Shown here piece by piece: positions 49,103 to 58,117 of a stretch of 61,596 nt of DNA. The stretch's first letter is position 1. Every line of letters begins with the position of its first letter. Position numbers and translations under genes: made by a program. This DNA is from an uncultured Eubacteriales bacterium (GTDB lineage: Bacteria; Bacillota; Clostridia; Christensenellales; Aristaeellaceae): positions 1-61,596 of the forward strand of contig CACWXP010000020.1 of assembly GCA_902764875.1 (NCBI GenBank). Reading direction: 5' to 3'. The notes under the pieces were generated by a model. That model made no database searches, had not been told where the DNA came from, and saw only the letters and a list, made by a program, of their open reading frames with translations.

Positions 49103-49960
49103 GTGAAGAATACGCAGAAAACGGTATGGGTGACGGGGGCTTCCAGCGGGCTTGGGCTGCACACGGCCATGGCCCTGCGGGACGACGGATGGCAGGTGAT
49201 TGCCGGGGCCCGTAGTTTTACCGGCGGCCAGAAGGACGGAATGACCTGTCTTCCGCTGGACGTGACGGACGAAAACAGCGTACGTGATTTCTGCCGCCGG
49301 GCGCAGGAAATCGCGCCGCCGGACGCGCTGGTACAGTGCGCCGGGATGCTGGTACTGGGTTCCTGCGAGGAAACAAGCGTTGAGGAATTTCACCGGGTCA
49401 TGGACACCAACTATCTGGGCATGGTGCGGATGAACCGGGAAGTGCTTCCCATGATGCGGGCGGCAGGGGAAGGAAAGATTGTGCTCTTCTCTTCCATCAA
49501 CGGGCTGCTGGGCATTCCTTTCCAGAGCGCCTACACGGCCAGCAAGCACGCGATCGAGGGGTATGCCGAATGCCTGGCGCTCGAGGTGAAGCCCTTTGGC
49601 ATCCAGGTGATGCTGGTGGAACCCGGGGATCACCGCAGCGGCAGCGAAAAGTACCGGCCTCACGCGGCTTCCATGACGGATGAGTCGCCCTACGCGGCGG
49701 CCTATGAAAGCGCCACCGCGCGGATTCATCACGACGAAAGCAACGGATCGGATCCGGATGTGCTGGGAAGAAAAATCGCCCGGATCCTGGACCGGAAGCG
49801 GATTCCCTTCCGGAAGCGGATCGCAAGCGTGGACCAGCACATGGCGGTTTATGTGCACCGGTTCCTGGGCGCCCGGATTAACGGCGCAATTTTAGAGAAG
49901 TACTACATTCGGACAGAAAACGGGTCGAAACAGAAGGAAGGTGGAACGGAAGGAAAGTGA
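49103..49960 (+). CDS. Short-chain dehydrogenase/reductase
   Basis: This 285-residue NAD(P)-dependent oxidoreductase has the nucleotide loop VTGASSGLGLHTAMAL (9-24), LPLDVTDENSV, catalytic Ser in FSSINGLLG, and YTASKHAIEG with the Tyr/Lys pair. The start is GTG 49103 after AAGGAG. The alcohol or ketone substrate is not evident. Its 3' end overlaps a 32-base dispersed repeat, so the last residues may come from added sequence. Confidence 0.9.
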   Translation: MKNTQKTVWVTGASSGLGLHTAMALRDDGWQVIAGARSFTGGQKDGMTCLPLDVTDENSVRDFCRRAQEIAPPDALVQCAGMLVLGSCEETSVEEFHRVMDTNYLGMVRMNREVLPMMRAAGEGKIVLFSSINGLLGIPFQSAYTASKHAIEGYAECLALEVKPFGIQVMLVEPGDHRSGSEKYRPHAASMTDESPYAAAYESATARIHHDESNGSDPDVLGRKIARILDRKRIPFRKRIASVDQHMAVYVHRFLGARINGAILEKYYIRTENGSKQKEGGTEGK

Positions 49961-49988
49961 ACCGAAAAGAACCGTCCCCATAGGTTCA
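49957..49988 (+). repeat. Dispersed 32-bp repeat, copy 1
   Basis: It contains AGAACCGTCCCCATAGGT within a 32-base unit that matches 28 of 32 bases at 59811-59842. It straddles the stop of the SDR gene. Confidence 0.75.
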
Positions 49989-50010
49989 GAATGTGCGGAA
50001 ACACAAGAGT

Positions 50011-50035
50011 ATCCCGGAAAGTTCCGGGATGTTTT
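50011..50035 (+). terminator. Terminator after SDR gene
   Basis: A perfect 9-bp stem (ATCCCGGAA with TTCCGGGAT), 2-base loop AG, then GTTTTT. It ends just before the tail of the leftward gene, whose stop region it abuts. Confidence 0.85.
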
Positions 50036-50045
50036 TGCAAGCCGT

Positions 50046-53000
50046 TTAATACGGGACCCAGACGCCGAGGTAGCCGTCTTCCGCGCGGTCGGCTTTATAG
50101 GTCCAGGTGGCGCGGCGGTCGGAGAAGGTCTTTTCGAAATGATCGCCCTCAGGATTGATGAAAGTCAGCGGCGCGCCGCAGGGGGACACGGGAATATTCT
50201 CGCCTTCCTGGAACAGCTGGATATTGCCGCCGGTGACCATGAAGCGGGAATGGTTGCTGCCGATCAGATAGCGCTCGCCTGCCAGCACGTCGCCCCGGAT
50301 ATCGCCGCTTTCGATTCGGGTGTCGCAGGCGCCGTTCAGGCTGCCGAAACCGGCGATGCGGTTGCCTTCACCATGAATCCGGACTTTCGTATCCCGGAAG
50401 ATCACTTTGGCTTCGCCGTTGAAGGTTCCGAGCACGGCGCCGGAGTCGCAGCGGATGGTGGCGTTGACACTGCCGCCTGAAAAGAGGACGTCTGCCGTGC
50501 CGCTCATGGTGCCGACAGAAGTGGTGCGTTCGCTGGCGGAATACAGGCGGTAGGTTCCGGTAAGACGGATCTGGGCATCGCCGGACACGCTGCCGATCAG
50601 CAGGGCGTCGTTTCCCTCGGCGTGGATGGATACATCGGATTCGGAGATCTCAATATCAGCGTCGCCGGAGGCGGAGCCGATACCGACCACGCTGACACCG
50701 CTGGCGTTCAGATCCAGTATGCTGCTGCGGATCCGTATGCCTTCTCCGCCGCTGACGCCGCCGCCGATACAGACCGTCTTATTTCCGGAGGAGCGGATGG
50801 CGATCATGCCGGTGGTTTCCAGGATGATGGTGCCGTAAGGATCGTTGTAGTTGGTGCCGATGCCGACGGAATAGTTCCGGGTGTTATGCACCAGCAGGCT
50901 GCCTTCGCCGCGGACGGTCAGTCTGGCTGTGGGCGGAACGATGATGCCGTCCCGGTTCAGGGTGTTGTGGCCTGTAAGAACCAGATCCAGAACACTGTTG
51001 TTCCCCAGACGGATACAGGGTTCCGTGGGTCCGGTGACGTTGATGTTGGAAAGATTCAGGGTGACCTTTGCATTGTCCGCGATGCGGATGTTCATATCCA
51101 CACTGTGGGACTTTTCGCCGTGAAGCCGGTATTCCCCGCCGGCCAGGAAGATGCAGGAATATTTGCGCAAGGCCAGATCCAAAAGATCCACGTTTGATCC
51201 GGGTTCGGGCTCGTACAGGAGTACTTCCATGTTTCCCTGGGCAAGATGGACGTTTTCGTCCCGGATTTCCCGCAGAACCTTGTCGGAAATGGTTTTGATG
51301 GGCATTTCCGACGGACGGGCGGTATAGAACCCCTGGATCAGGTCGATACCGCAGTCGATGACGGTGCGGAGTTCCTCGGCGGTTTCCACGCCTTCCGCAA
51401 GGGCCCGGATACCGTTCTGGTGGGCGAATTCAATGGTGTTCCGGACGAAAAGTTTGCGGTTGGCGTCGGAAGCGATACCGGCGATCAGGCCCCGGTCGAT
51501 TTTAATGATCTGGGGCGCATAGCGCAAGAGGTTCAGGATGTTGGAATGACCGGTGCCGAAATCGTCGATGGCGATCTGGGTCTGGGCACCGGGCTTGCAG
51601 ACTCGCTTCAGCCGGGACAGTTCCTCGTTGGAAGTCGGATTATCCTCCGTCAGCTCGAATACAAAGCAATCCAGGAAGCTTTCGTACTTGCCAATCAGGG
51701 CGCTGCAGTCATCCTCGGAAAGGAAGAATCCGGGAATGGTGTTGATGAACACTTTGCAGCCGTTGAATTCGTTGTAGTTGCGGACATACCGCTCCATGAT
51801 GCCGAAGACCGTCGCATGCTCCACCTCGTACAGCCGGCCTTTTTCCCGGGCAATCTTCAGGATTTCCAGGGGCGTCAGGTTGATGACGGAATCCGTGCGC
51901 ATCAGGGCCTCATAGGCATAAATGAGGCCGCTGTGGGCATCAATGATGGGCTGAAAGTGGAAACGGAAGAGGTTTTTCTCCATCAGGAGATTGAAAGTAC
52001 TGTTCTGGGCATCGCTGATGCCGGTCTGGGCGCCGGCGTCCGGGTTATCGATCCGCAGCCGGTTCAGATACATTTCGCCCACGGCGAGGCTGATCAGATT
52101 CTCCAGGGGAACGGGGTTCCAGCCCCGGTCCAGATGGGTGACGCCGGAGGAAACCTCCAGGAAATAGGACTTGGAGGTTCCGGAATTGTACTGCTCGATC
52201 TGGCGGTAGAAGGCGTTTGTGTTCCGAACAATCAGAGCGGAGAGCGCCACATCATCCGTTGGCGCGTCGATCACGACAAACTGGTCCTCGCTGATGCGGG
52301 CAATGTGCTGTGCTTCCGGGTTGGCAGCGAGCAACGCCCGGGTCACCGTGCGGACGACATCCTCCGTTTCGGCCATGCCGTAGGTTTCATAGATCCAGGA
52401 ATAGCGGGGAAGCCCGTAAACGGAAACGGCGAGGATCCGGCCCCTGGCGCTGTCCTGGGTCACATAGTACTCGTACCAACGGGTGAGGCCTTTCAGGTTG
52501 GAAAGACCGGCGATGGAATCCATATACAGGTTGTTTTCCAGCCGGGCCACCAGCTGCTGCTGGCGCATACGGCCCAGCTGGACAGAGGCGATCAGGTTCA
52601 TGACGTCGGACAGGCGCTTGATGAGCTGGCTCCCGGAGGCATAGTCTTCGGTATGCGCGGCAAAATAACCGCAGACCCGGACGTCGGAATGAACGATATT
52701 GATGATTGTGACGCCGGAAGAATTCAGGGACGGCAGCGCCATATCCCGGAGGTAGACTTTCCGCAGGACGGGCTGCTCATCGGCGTTGCAGTGCGGAACC
52801 ATGATCAGCTCATCTTCCGGATGATCGGGCATATTATCCGTATCCGGATTGGACTCCAGCAGGCTCCGGTTCAGGTACAGCGCAGAACCCGGAAGCAGCA
52901 ACTCGCCTACCCTTGCCAGGAAGCCGTACAGCTCCTTCTCCTCCAGGAGGCGGTCCACCGCGTAATACATGGTGTTTTCATGGGTGAAGAGCGCATCAGC

Positions 53001-53939
53001 ATGGCGCAGGGTACGCAGGGGATTAAAGCGATTATGGCCGACGAAAGGACAGCCGCAGGATTCCGTGAGCACGGTGCGGTAGCCGTGAGTCAGGACGGGC
53101 ATCTCCTCCGGGAAGCCCTGCTTCGGATCAAAGGAAAGGATCCGCTCCATCACGAGGCGGGCCAGATCTTCCGGGTTGCTGTCGCAGGTGGTCAGCTGGG
53201 GCTGGAGGAGATAGGCGGTGGGTGTCCCGTCGAAACCGGTGACGATGACGTCCTCCGGCACGCGGTATCCGTGCTTTTTCAACTCATCGCAGACCGCGAC
53301 AGCCATGCTGTCATTGGCACAGAAAACAGCCCGGGGCGGTCTTTGGCGCTTCTCCAGCAGGGACTGCAGAATCTGCAGAGCGATCGTATCAAGATAGTTG
53401 CCGTAAGCATAGCATTCTTCCGAACAGGGAAGGCCGAACTCCTTCATGACCTCCTGCCAGCACTGCAGGCGGAAACGGGAATTGTCTTCATCCTGGATGC
53501 CGCCGATGAAAAAACAGTCGCGTACGTTATGATCCCGGACAACGTGGCGGATCATTTCCTTGAAAGAAGGGCCGTAGTCGTCCACGATGCTTTCGCACAG
53601 GGGATGACGGCCACCGAGATACAGCACGGGAATTTTCTCCGACCGGGCGCGGCAGATCATCCGCTCCAGCTGATCCTGATCGTAAATGTTTCCGTGAAGG
53701 ATGACCAGGGCGGACAGCCGGTCATACCGGATGAGATCGTAGACGCAGCCGGTGATGTTTCCGCCGTGGCGGGACCAGTACCAGTCCATGGAGGAATTGA
53801 ACACAAGCAGACCGTATCCGGCCCGGCGGGCTTCCTTTTCCAGCTCGCAGAGAAAATTGTCCTTCAGCAGCGTATGCGCCTGGGACAAACAGATGCCGAT
53901 CCACTTCGGGGCGACTGCGACATTGACCCTGTCTTCCAT
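50046..53939 (-). CDS. LacI-type sensor/GGDEF(degenerate)/EAL protein with C-terminal beta-helix-like domain
   Basis: This 1297-residue cytoplasmic protein starts at ATG 53939 (GGAGGTG upstream). Residues 12-290 form a periplasmic-binding-fold sensor like LacI regulators without their DNA-binding part. A linker with TESCGCPF follows, then a GAF-like stretch (315-460). Residues 475-640 are a GGDEF fold whose signature is SEDQF, so it should not make cyclic di-GMP. The EAL domain (655-885) keeps the catalytic residues: Glu677 in EALMR, Asn733, Glu762, Asp792/793 in DDFGTG, Lys813, Glu849 and Gln869, suggesting an active phosphodiesterase. Residues 945-1250 are repetitive short beta strands with Ile/Gly patterns resembling right-handed beta-helices of surface proteins. 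No signal or membrane segment is present. The ligand for either end is unknown. Confidence 0.93.
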   Translation of the reverse strand: MEDRVNVAVAPKWIGICLSQAHTLLKDNFLCELEKEARRAGYGLLVFNSSMDWYWSRHGGNITGCVYDLIRYDRLSALVILHGNIYDQDQLERMICRARSEKIPVLYLGGRHPLCESIVDDYGPSFKEMIRHVVRDHNVRDCFFIGGIQDEDNSRFRLQCWQEVMKEFGLPCSEECYAYGNYLDTIALQILQSLLEKRQRPPRAVFCANDSMAVAVCDELKKHGYRVPEDVIVTGFDGTPTAYLLQPQLTTCDSNPEDLARLVMERILSFDPKQGFPEEMPVLTHGYRTVLTESCGCPFVGHNRFNPLRTLRHADALFTHENTMYYAVDRLLEEKELYGFLARVGELLLPGSALYLNRSLLESNPDTDNMPDHPEDELIMVPHCNADEQPVLRKVYLRDMALPSLNSSGVTIINIVHSDVRVCGYFAAHTEDYASGSQLIKRLSDVMNLIASVQLGRMRQQQLVARLENNLYMDSIAGLSNLKGLTRWYEYYVTQDSARGRILAVSVYGLPRYSWIYETYGMAETEDVVRTVTRALLAANPEAQHIARISEDQFVVIDAPTDDVALSALIVRNTNAFYRQIEQYNSGTSKSYFLEVSSGVTHLDRGWNPVPLENLISLAVGEMYLNRLRIDNPDAGAQTGISDAQNSTFNLLMEKNLFRFHFQPIIDAHSGLIYAYEALMRTDSVINLTPLEILKIAREKGRLYEVEHATVFGIMERYVRNYNEFNGCKVFINTIPGFFLSEDDCSALIGKYESFLDCFVFELTEDNPTSNEELSRLKRVCKPGAQTQIAIDDFGTGHSNILNLLRYAPQIIKIDRGLIAGIASDANRKLFVRNTIEFAHQNGIRALAEGVETAEELRTVIDCGIDLIQGFYTARPSEMPIKTISDKVLREIRDENVHLAQGNMEVLLYEPEPGSNVDLLDLALRKYSCIFLAGGEYRLHGEKSHSVDMNIRIADNAKVTLNLSNINVTGPTEPCIRLGNNSVLDLVLTGHNTLNRDGIIVPPTARLTVRGEGSLLVHNTRNYSVGIGTNYNDPYGTIILETTGMIAIRSSGNKTVCIGGGVSGGEGIRIRSSILDLNASGVSVVGIGSASGDADIEISESDVSIHAEGNDALLIGSVSGDAQIRLTGTYRLYSASERTTSVGTMSGTADVLFSGGSVNATIRCDSGAVLGTFNGEAKVIFRDTKVRIHGEGNRIAGFGSLNGACDTRIESGDIRGDVLAGERYLIGSNHSRFMVTGGNIQLFQEGENIPVSPCGAPLTFINPEGDHFEKTFSDRRATWTYKADRAEDGYLGVWVPY

Positions 53940-54023
53940 GGGGCACCTCCGAAAACCGAATATATAAACGAAGAAAAGAACAGTAAGAGTATACCATATT
54001 GTTCCCGGAAAAGGAACAGAACA

Positions 54024-54052
54024 TTGCGAAAAGAACCAAAATAAGGTATACT
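54024..54052 (+). promoter_or_regulatory. Promoter of queT
   Basis: TTGCGA (54024-54029), 17 bases, TATACT (54047-54052), with the riboswitch immediately downstream. Confidence 0.75.
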
Positions 54053-54073
54053 GCCGGTTGCATGCGTCTGTAT

Positions 54074-54118
54074 GCGGTGAGTTCGAAACCATCCTCACCT
54101 AAAACAAAACTAAGGAGA
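54074..54118 (+). ncRNA. PreQ1-I-type riboswitch upstream of queT
   Basis: A stem GGTGAG (54076-54081) with CTCACC (54094-54099) encloses the loop TTCGAAACCATC. An A-rich tail ending in AACTAAGGAG (54108-54117) follows; it carries the ribosome site used by ATG 54127. The stem, TTC-A-C loop and A-rich tail match the small preQ1 class I aptamer layout. The tail's pairing with the loop would hide the ribosome site when preQ1 is bound. Confidence 0.85.
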
Positions 54119-54126
54119 GAAAAAAC

Positions 54127-54627
54127 ATGAGGAAATCTACTGCCCAAACGGTTGCCTTCGGCGGCATCATTGCCGCCCTGTATGTGGCGCTGACCTACCT
54201 GGCGAATCTGCTGGGTCTGGCCAGCGGCGCGATCCAGGTCCGCTTCTCGGAAGCGCTGACCATTCTGCCGGTGTTTTCGCTGTCCGCTGTTCCGGGACTG
54301 ACGGTGGGCTGCGTGCTGGCGAACCTGCTGACCGGCTGTGCCCCGTGGGATGTGGTATTCGGCTCCCTGGCCACGCTGATCGGCGCCGTGGGAACGCGGC
54401 TGCTGCGGAAAAAACCGTATGTCGCCTGGATTCCCCCGGTGGTCAGCAACATGGCGATCGTCCCGATCGTGCTGATGAAAGTGTACGGCGTGGAAGACGC
54501 CTGGTGGTACCTGGTGTGCACGGTGAGCGTGGGCGAGATCATCAGCTGCGGCGTGCTGGGCCTTTTGCTGTATAAGTCCCTGAAGAAAATACCCCAGCTG
54601 GAAAGAACAGGGTTCATTGATCCGTAA
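54127..54627 (+). CDS. queT: QueT-family queuosine-precursor ECF transporter substrate component
   Basis: This 166-residue membrane protein has about five segments and the QueT signature VRFSEALTILPVFS, then TGCAPWDVVFGSLATLIGA. It would capture preQ1 or a related deazapurine and work with energy-coupling factor components encoded elsewhere. A preQ1-I riboswitch overlaps its ribosome site, which independently supports the assignment. It probably forms its own transcript, divergent from the EAL gene. Confidence 0.95.
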   Translation: MRKSTAQTVAFGGIIAALYVALTYLANLLGLASGAIQVRFSEALTILPVFSLSAVPGLTVGCVLANLLTGCAPWDVVFGSLATLIGAVGTRLLRKKPYVAWIPPVVSNMAIVPIVLMKVYGVEDAWWYLVCTVSVGEIISCGVLGLLLYKSLKKIPQLERTGFIDP

Positions 54628-54683
54628 TTACCGCGGCGCGGTATCTGAAGGCCGGGGAATATCCCGGAGAAAGAAGGTTCAGG

Positions 54684-55703
54684 ATGAGCGGCATTGTGAT
54701 CCCTATGAATCTCGGGGCGGACAGCTATGACATCATTCTGGAACGGGGCGCCCTGCAAAGGGCCGGGGAACTGCTGCATCTTCGCCGCAAGGTGATGATT
54801 GTGACTGACAGCGGCGTGCCGGAAAAGTGGCCGAAGATGCTGGCGGATCAGTGTGAAGAGGCGGAGATTTTCGTTCTTCCGGAGGGGGAAAAGAACAAAA
54901 ATCTGGACAGCTTCCGCGAGGTTCTGCGGCGGATGCTGACCTTCGGCATGCGCCGGGGCGACTGCGTAGCCGCGGTGGGCGGCGGCGTGCCCGGAGATCT
55001 GGCCGGATTTGCGGCGGCCTGCTATATGCGGGGGATTGACTTCTACAACTGTCCGACCACGGTGCTGAGCCAGGTGGATTCCTCCATCGGCGGCAAGACG
55101 GCGGTGGATCTGGACGGGATCAAGAATATTGTCGGCGCCTTCTGGCAGCCGAAACGGGTGCTGATTGATCCGGACGTGCTGAGCACGCTGCCCCGGCGGC
55201 AGGTTTCCAACGGTCTGGCCGAGGCGGTGAAGATGGCCCTGTGCTTTGATGAAAAAGGCTTTGCGTTGTTTGAAGAAGGCGATGTTTCTGTCCACATGGA
55301 CCGGATCATCGAAAACGCCCTGCGGACCAAGAAATACGTGGTGGAGCAGGACGAGAAGGAGCAGGGCCTGCGCCGGACGCTGAACTTCGGCCACACCCTG
55401 GGCCACGGGATTGAAGCGCTGCAGGGGGAGGACGGCCTGTACCACGGGGAATGCGTCGCCCTTGGCATGCTGCCCATGTGCTCTCCGGAGGTGCGGGAGC
55501 GCCTTGTGAAAGTGCTTGAAAGACTGGAACTGCCGGTCCGGTGCGACGCGGAGGTTTCCCGCGTGATGGAAGCGGCGGTTCACGACAAGAAAGCCTCCGG
55601 GAATACCATCACCGCGATTCTGGTGGAAAAGGCCGGAAGCTGTCTGGAAAAGAAAATGACGCCGGAGGAACTGGCAGCGCGGTATACCGCGGTATTCGGA
55701 TGA
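54684..55703 (+). CDS. aroB: 3-dehydroquinate synthase
   Basis: This is a 339-residue, NAD- and metal-dependent enzyme of the shikimate route. Visible are LPEGEKNKNLDSF, AVGGGVPGDLAGFAAACYMRG, TTVLSQVDSSIGGKTAVD, and the metal histidines in LNFGHTLGHGIE and YHGECVALGM. It opens the aromatic operon, 56 bases after queT. The region upstream shows no clear promoter, so some read-through from queT is possible. Confidence 0.95.
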   Translation: MSGIVIPMNLGADSYDIILERGALQRAGELLHLRRKVMIVTDSGVPEKWPKMLADQCEEAEIFVLPEGEKNKNLDSFREVLRRMLTFGMRRGDCVAAVGGGVPGDLAGFAAACYMRGIDFYNCPTTVLSQVDSSIGGKTAVDLDGIKNIVGAFWQPKRVLIDPDVLSTLPRRQVSNGLAEAVKMALCFDEKGFALFEEGDVSVHMDRIIENALRTKKYVVEQDEKEQGLRRTLNFGHTLGHGIEALQGEDGLYHGECVALGMLPMCSPEVRERLVKVLERLELPVRCDAEVSRVMEAAVHDKKASGNTITAILVEKAGSCLEKKMTPEELAARYTAVFG

Positions 55704-55772
55704 ACACAGAAAGCCGGAGGAAACGACGGTAAAAACGGGCCGCAGAATCAGCGGAAAGAAAGGCGGAGGAAG

Positions 55773-56867
55773 ATGAAAAATACCTTCGGCAGCAGTGTCT
55801 GCGTGACCCTGTTCGGGGAAAGCCACGGGGCAAAGATCGGCGCCGTGCTGGACGGACTGGCCCCCGGAATTCCGGTGGACGAAGACCTGATCCGGCATCA
55901 GCTGACCCTGCGCCGGCCCGCCGGCCGCATCAGCACCGCGCGGCAGGAGCAGGATGCCTTTGACATCGTGAGCGGCGTGTTTGAAGGACATACCACGGGA
56001 ACGCCGCTGACGATCCTGATTCCGAACAGCGACACCCGCAGCGGGGATTACCGGCGGGGCGCCCTTCGGCCGGGACACGCGGACTATACGGCCCATGTGA
56101 AATACCACGGGTTTGAGGACTACCGGGGCGGCGGTCATTTCAGCGGTCGGATTACGGCGGCTCTGACGGCAGCCGGGGCGATTGCCATCGGTGCTCTGCG
56201 GGGCCGGGGGATCCGGATTGCCACCCATGTGGCGCGCTGCGCCGGGATTGCCGACGCGCCTTTCAGCAATCCCGAAACACAGACGGAGATGCTGAATCAG
56301 ATGACCTTCGCGGTGCTGGACGAAGCAAAGGGCGAAGAAATGCGCACGGCCATCGAGAAGGCAGCAGAGCGCGGAGACAGCGTCGGCGGCGTACTGGAAA
56401 CTTTGGTGACGGGTATGCCGGCGGGGGTCGGGGAGCCGTGGTTTGACACACTGGAAAGCATGCTGGCCCACGGGCTGTTTGCCATTCCCGCAGTGAAGGG
56501 CGTGGAATTCGGCGACGGGTTTGCCCTGGCCGAGAAGTGCGGAAGCGAAGCCAACGATCCTTTTGTTCTGAAGGACGGGAAAACCGTTACCGCCACCAAC
56601 CGCAACGGGGGCATCAACGGCGGCATTTCCAACGGCATGCCGATTCTTTTCCGCTGCGCGGTGAAGCCGACGCCTTCCATTGCCCTGCCTCAACAGTCCG
56701 TGAACGCGGAGGGCACGGCGGAAGAAACGCTGACCCTCGGCGGACGGCACGACCCGGCGATTGTGCACCGGGCCCGGGTGGTGGCGGACAGCGTGACGGC
56801 ATTGGTGCTGTGCGACGCGCTGGCGCTGCGCTTCGGAACGGACTGGCTGACAGGAGCGAATGTATGA
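55773..56867 (+). CDS. aroC: Chorismate synthase
   Basis: This 364-residue FMN-dependent enzyme carries the typical FGSSVCVTLFGESHG start, the GALRPGHADYTAHVKY region, YRGGGHFSGRITA, and the late GRHDPAIVHRA. A ribosome site (GGCGGAGGAAG) precedes ATG 55773. Its stop overlaps the aroE start (ATGA at 56864). Chorismate synthase second in the operon, ahead of aroE, is an unusual but not unique order. Confidence 0.96.
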   Translation: MKNTFGSSVCVTLFGESHGAKIGAVLDGLAPGIPVDEDLIRHQLTLRRPAGRISTARQEQDAFDIVSGVFEGHTTGTPLTILIPNSDTRSGDYRRGALRPGHADYTAHVKYHGFEDYRGGGHFSGRITAALTAAGAIAIGALRGRGIRIATHVARCAGIADAPFSNPETQTEMLNQMTFAVLDEAKGEEMRTAIEKAAERGDSVGGVLETLVTGMPAGVGEPWFDTLESMLAHGLFAIPAVKGVEFGDGFALAEKCGSEANDPFVLKDGKTVTATNRNGGINGGISNGMPILFRCAVKPTPSIALPQQSVNAEGTAEETLTLGGRHDPAIVHRARVVADSVTALVLCDALALRFGTDWLTGANV

Positions 56868-58102
56868 TTTACGGACTGATCGGGGAACATCTCGGCCACA
56901 GCTTTTCCGCGGAGATTCATGCCCGCCTGGGGGAGGAACCCTATGAGCTGAAAGAGCTTCCGCCGGATGGTGTGGAAGCTTTTCTGCGATCGGGGGATTT
57001 CCGCGGGATCAACGTGACGATCCCCTATAAACAGACGGTGATCCCTTTCCTGGACGGCATCAGCGAAACGGCACGGGCCATCGGCGCGGTGAACACGATT
57101 GTGCGCCGGGACGGAAAACTGTTCGGCGACAACACGGACGCCGCGGGGCTGACCATGCTGCTGGCGCGGATCGGCGCGGAGCTGAAGGGCAAAAAGGTGC
57201 TGATCCTCGGCACCGGCGGAACCAGCAAAACCGCGAAGTATGCAGCGGAAACGCTGGGCGCGGCGGAGGCGATCCGCGTGAGCCGGACTGCCAGGGAAGA
57301 CGCTGTGACCTATGAAGAGGCGGCGGACAGGTACCGGGACGCCCGGATCCTGATCAACACCACCCCCTGCGGCATGTACCCCCACGGGGAGGACTGTCCC
57401 GTGGATATCGGCAACTGGCCGGAGCTGGAGGCAGTGGCGGACGCGGTTTACAACCCCCTGCGGACCAATCTGATTCTGAACGCCCGGGAAAGAGGCATTC
57501 CCGCGGAAGGCGGGCTGTTCATGCTGACGGCTCAGGCGGTTCGGGCGGCGGAGCTTTTCCGCGGAACGGAATATCCGCCGGAAACAGCGGAAAGAATTTT
57601 TCGGGAGCTTTTGCAGGAGAAGGAAAACACAGTGCTGATCGGCATGCCGGGCAGCGGCAAGAGCACGGTTTCCACCGCGCTGCAGCGGCTGACGGGTCGG
57701 CCGGCCGTGGATACGGACGCGCTGATTGAGGAGAAGGCCGGGAAAACCATACCGGAGATCTTCCGGGAGGACGGGGAGAAACATTTCCGGGATCTGGAGA
57801 GCGAAGTGATCGCGGAGGTTTCCGCCAGGGGCGGGCAGATCATTGCCACCGGCGGCGGCGCGGTGCTCCGGGAGGAAAATGTGCGGGCCCTGAAGCGGAA
57901 CGGAAGGCTTGTTCTGCTGGAGCGGCCGATGGAGGAACTGATTCCGACGGCGGACCGGCCGCTGGCGGATACGCAGGAGAAAATGGACCGGCTGCGCCGG
58001 GAGCGGGAACCCGTATACCGGGCGGCGGCGGACTGCACGGTATGGCTGCGCGGCACGCCGGAAGAAGCCGCCCGGGAGATGATTGAAAACCGGCCGGACT
58101 GA
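56864..58102 (+). CDS. aroE-aroK: Shikimate dehydrogenase-shikimate kinase fusion
   Basis: This is a 412-residue bifunctional protein. Residues 1-245 are shikimate dehydrogenase: NVTIPYK with Lys56, NTDAAG with Asp92, and the NADP loop GTGGTSKT (116-123). Residues 254-412 are shikimate kinase: Walker A GMPGSGKST (260-268), DTDALIEEKAGKTIPEIF, ATGGGAVL (328-335) and RPLADT. The two steps are consecutive in the pathway, so the fusion could pass shikimate along. It overlaps aroC by four bases. Translation from a farther upstream start within aroC would give a chance extension. Confidence 0.95.
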   Translation: MIYGLIGEHLGHSFSAEIHARLGEEPYELKELPPDGVEAFLRSGDFRGINVTIPYKQTVIPFLDGISETARAIGAVNTIVRRDGKLFGDNTDAAGLTMLLARIGAELKGKKVLILGTGGTSKTAKYAAETLGAAEAIRVSRTAREDAVTYEEAADRYRDARILINTTPCGMYPHGEDCPVDIGNWPELEAVADAVYNPLRTNLILNARERGIPAEGGLFMLTAQAVRAAELFRGTEYPPETAERIFRELLQEKENTVLIGMPGSGKSTVSTALQRLTGRPAVDTDALIEEKAGKTIPEIFREDGEKHFRDLESEVIAEVSARGGQIIATGGGAVLREENVRALKRNGRLVLLERPMEELIPTADRPLADTQEKMDRLRREREPVYRAAADCTVWLRGTPEEAAREMIENRPD

Positions 58103-58117
58103 AGGAGCTGTATTTTC

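Noticed and set aside
51246-54044. Long open frame of 932 codons on the plus strand opposite the EAL gene
   Set aside because: It is a mirror frame of the GC-rich EAL gene; no ribosome site or recognisable domain, while the minus strand has intact sensor and EAL motifs.
54195-56768. 857-codon open frame on the minus strand
   Set aside because: Antisense to queT, aroB and aroC, all clearly identified; no domain signature.
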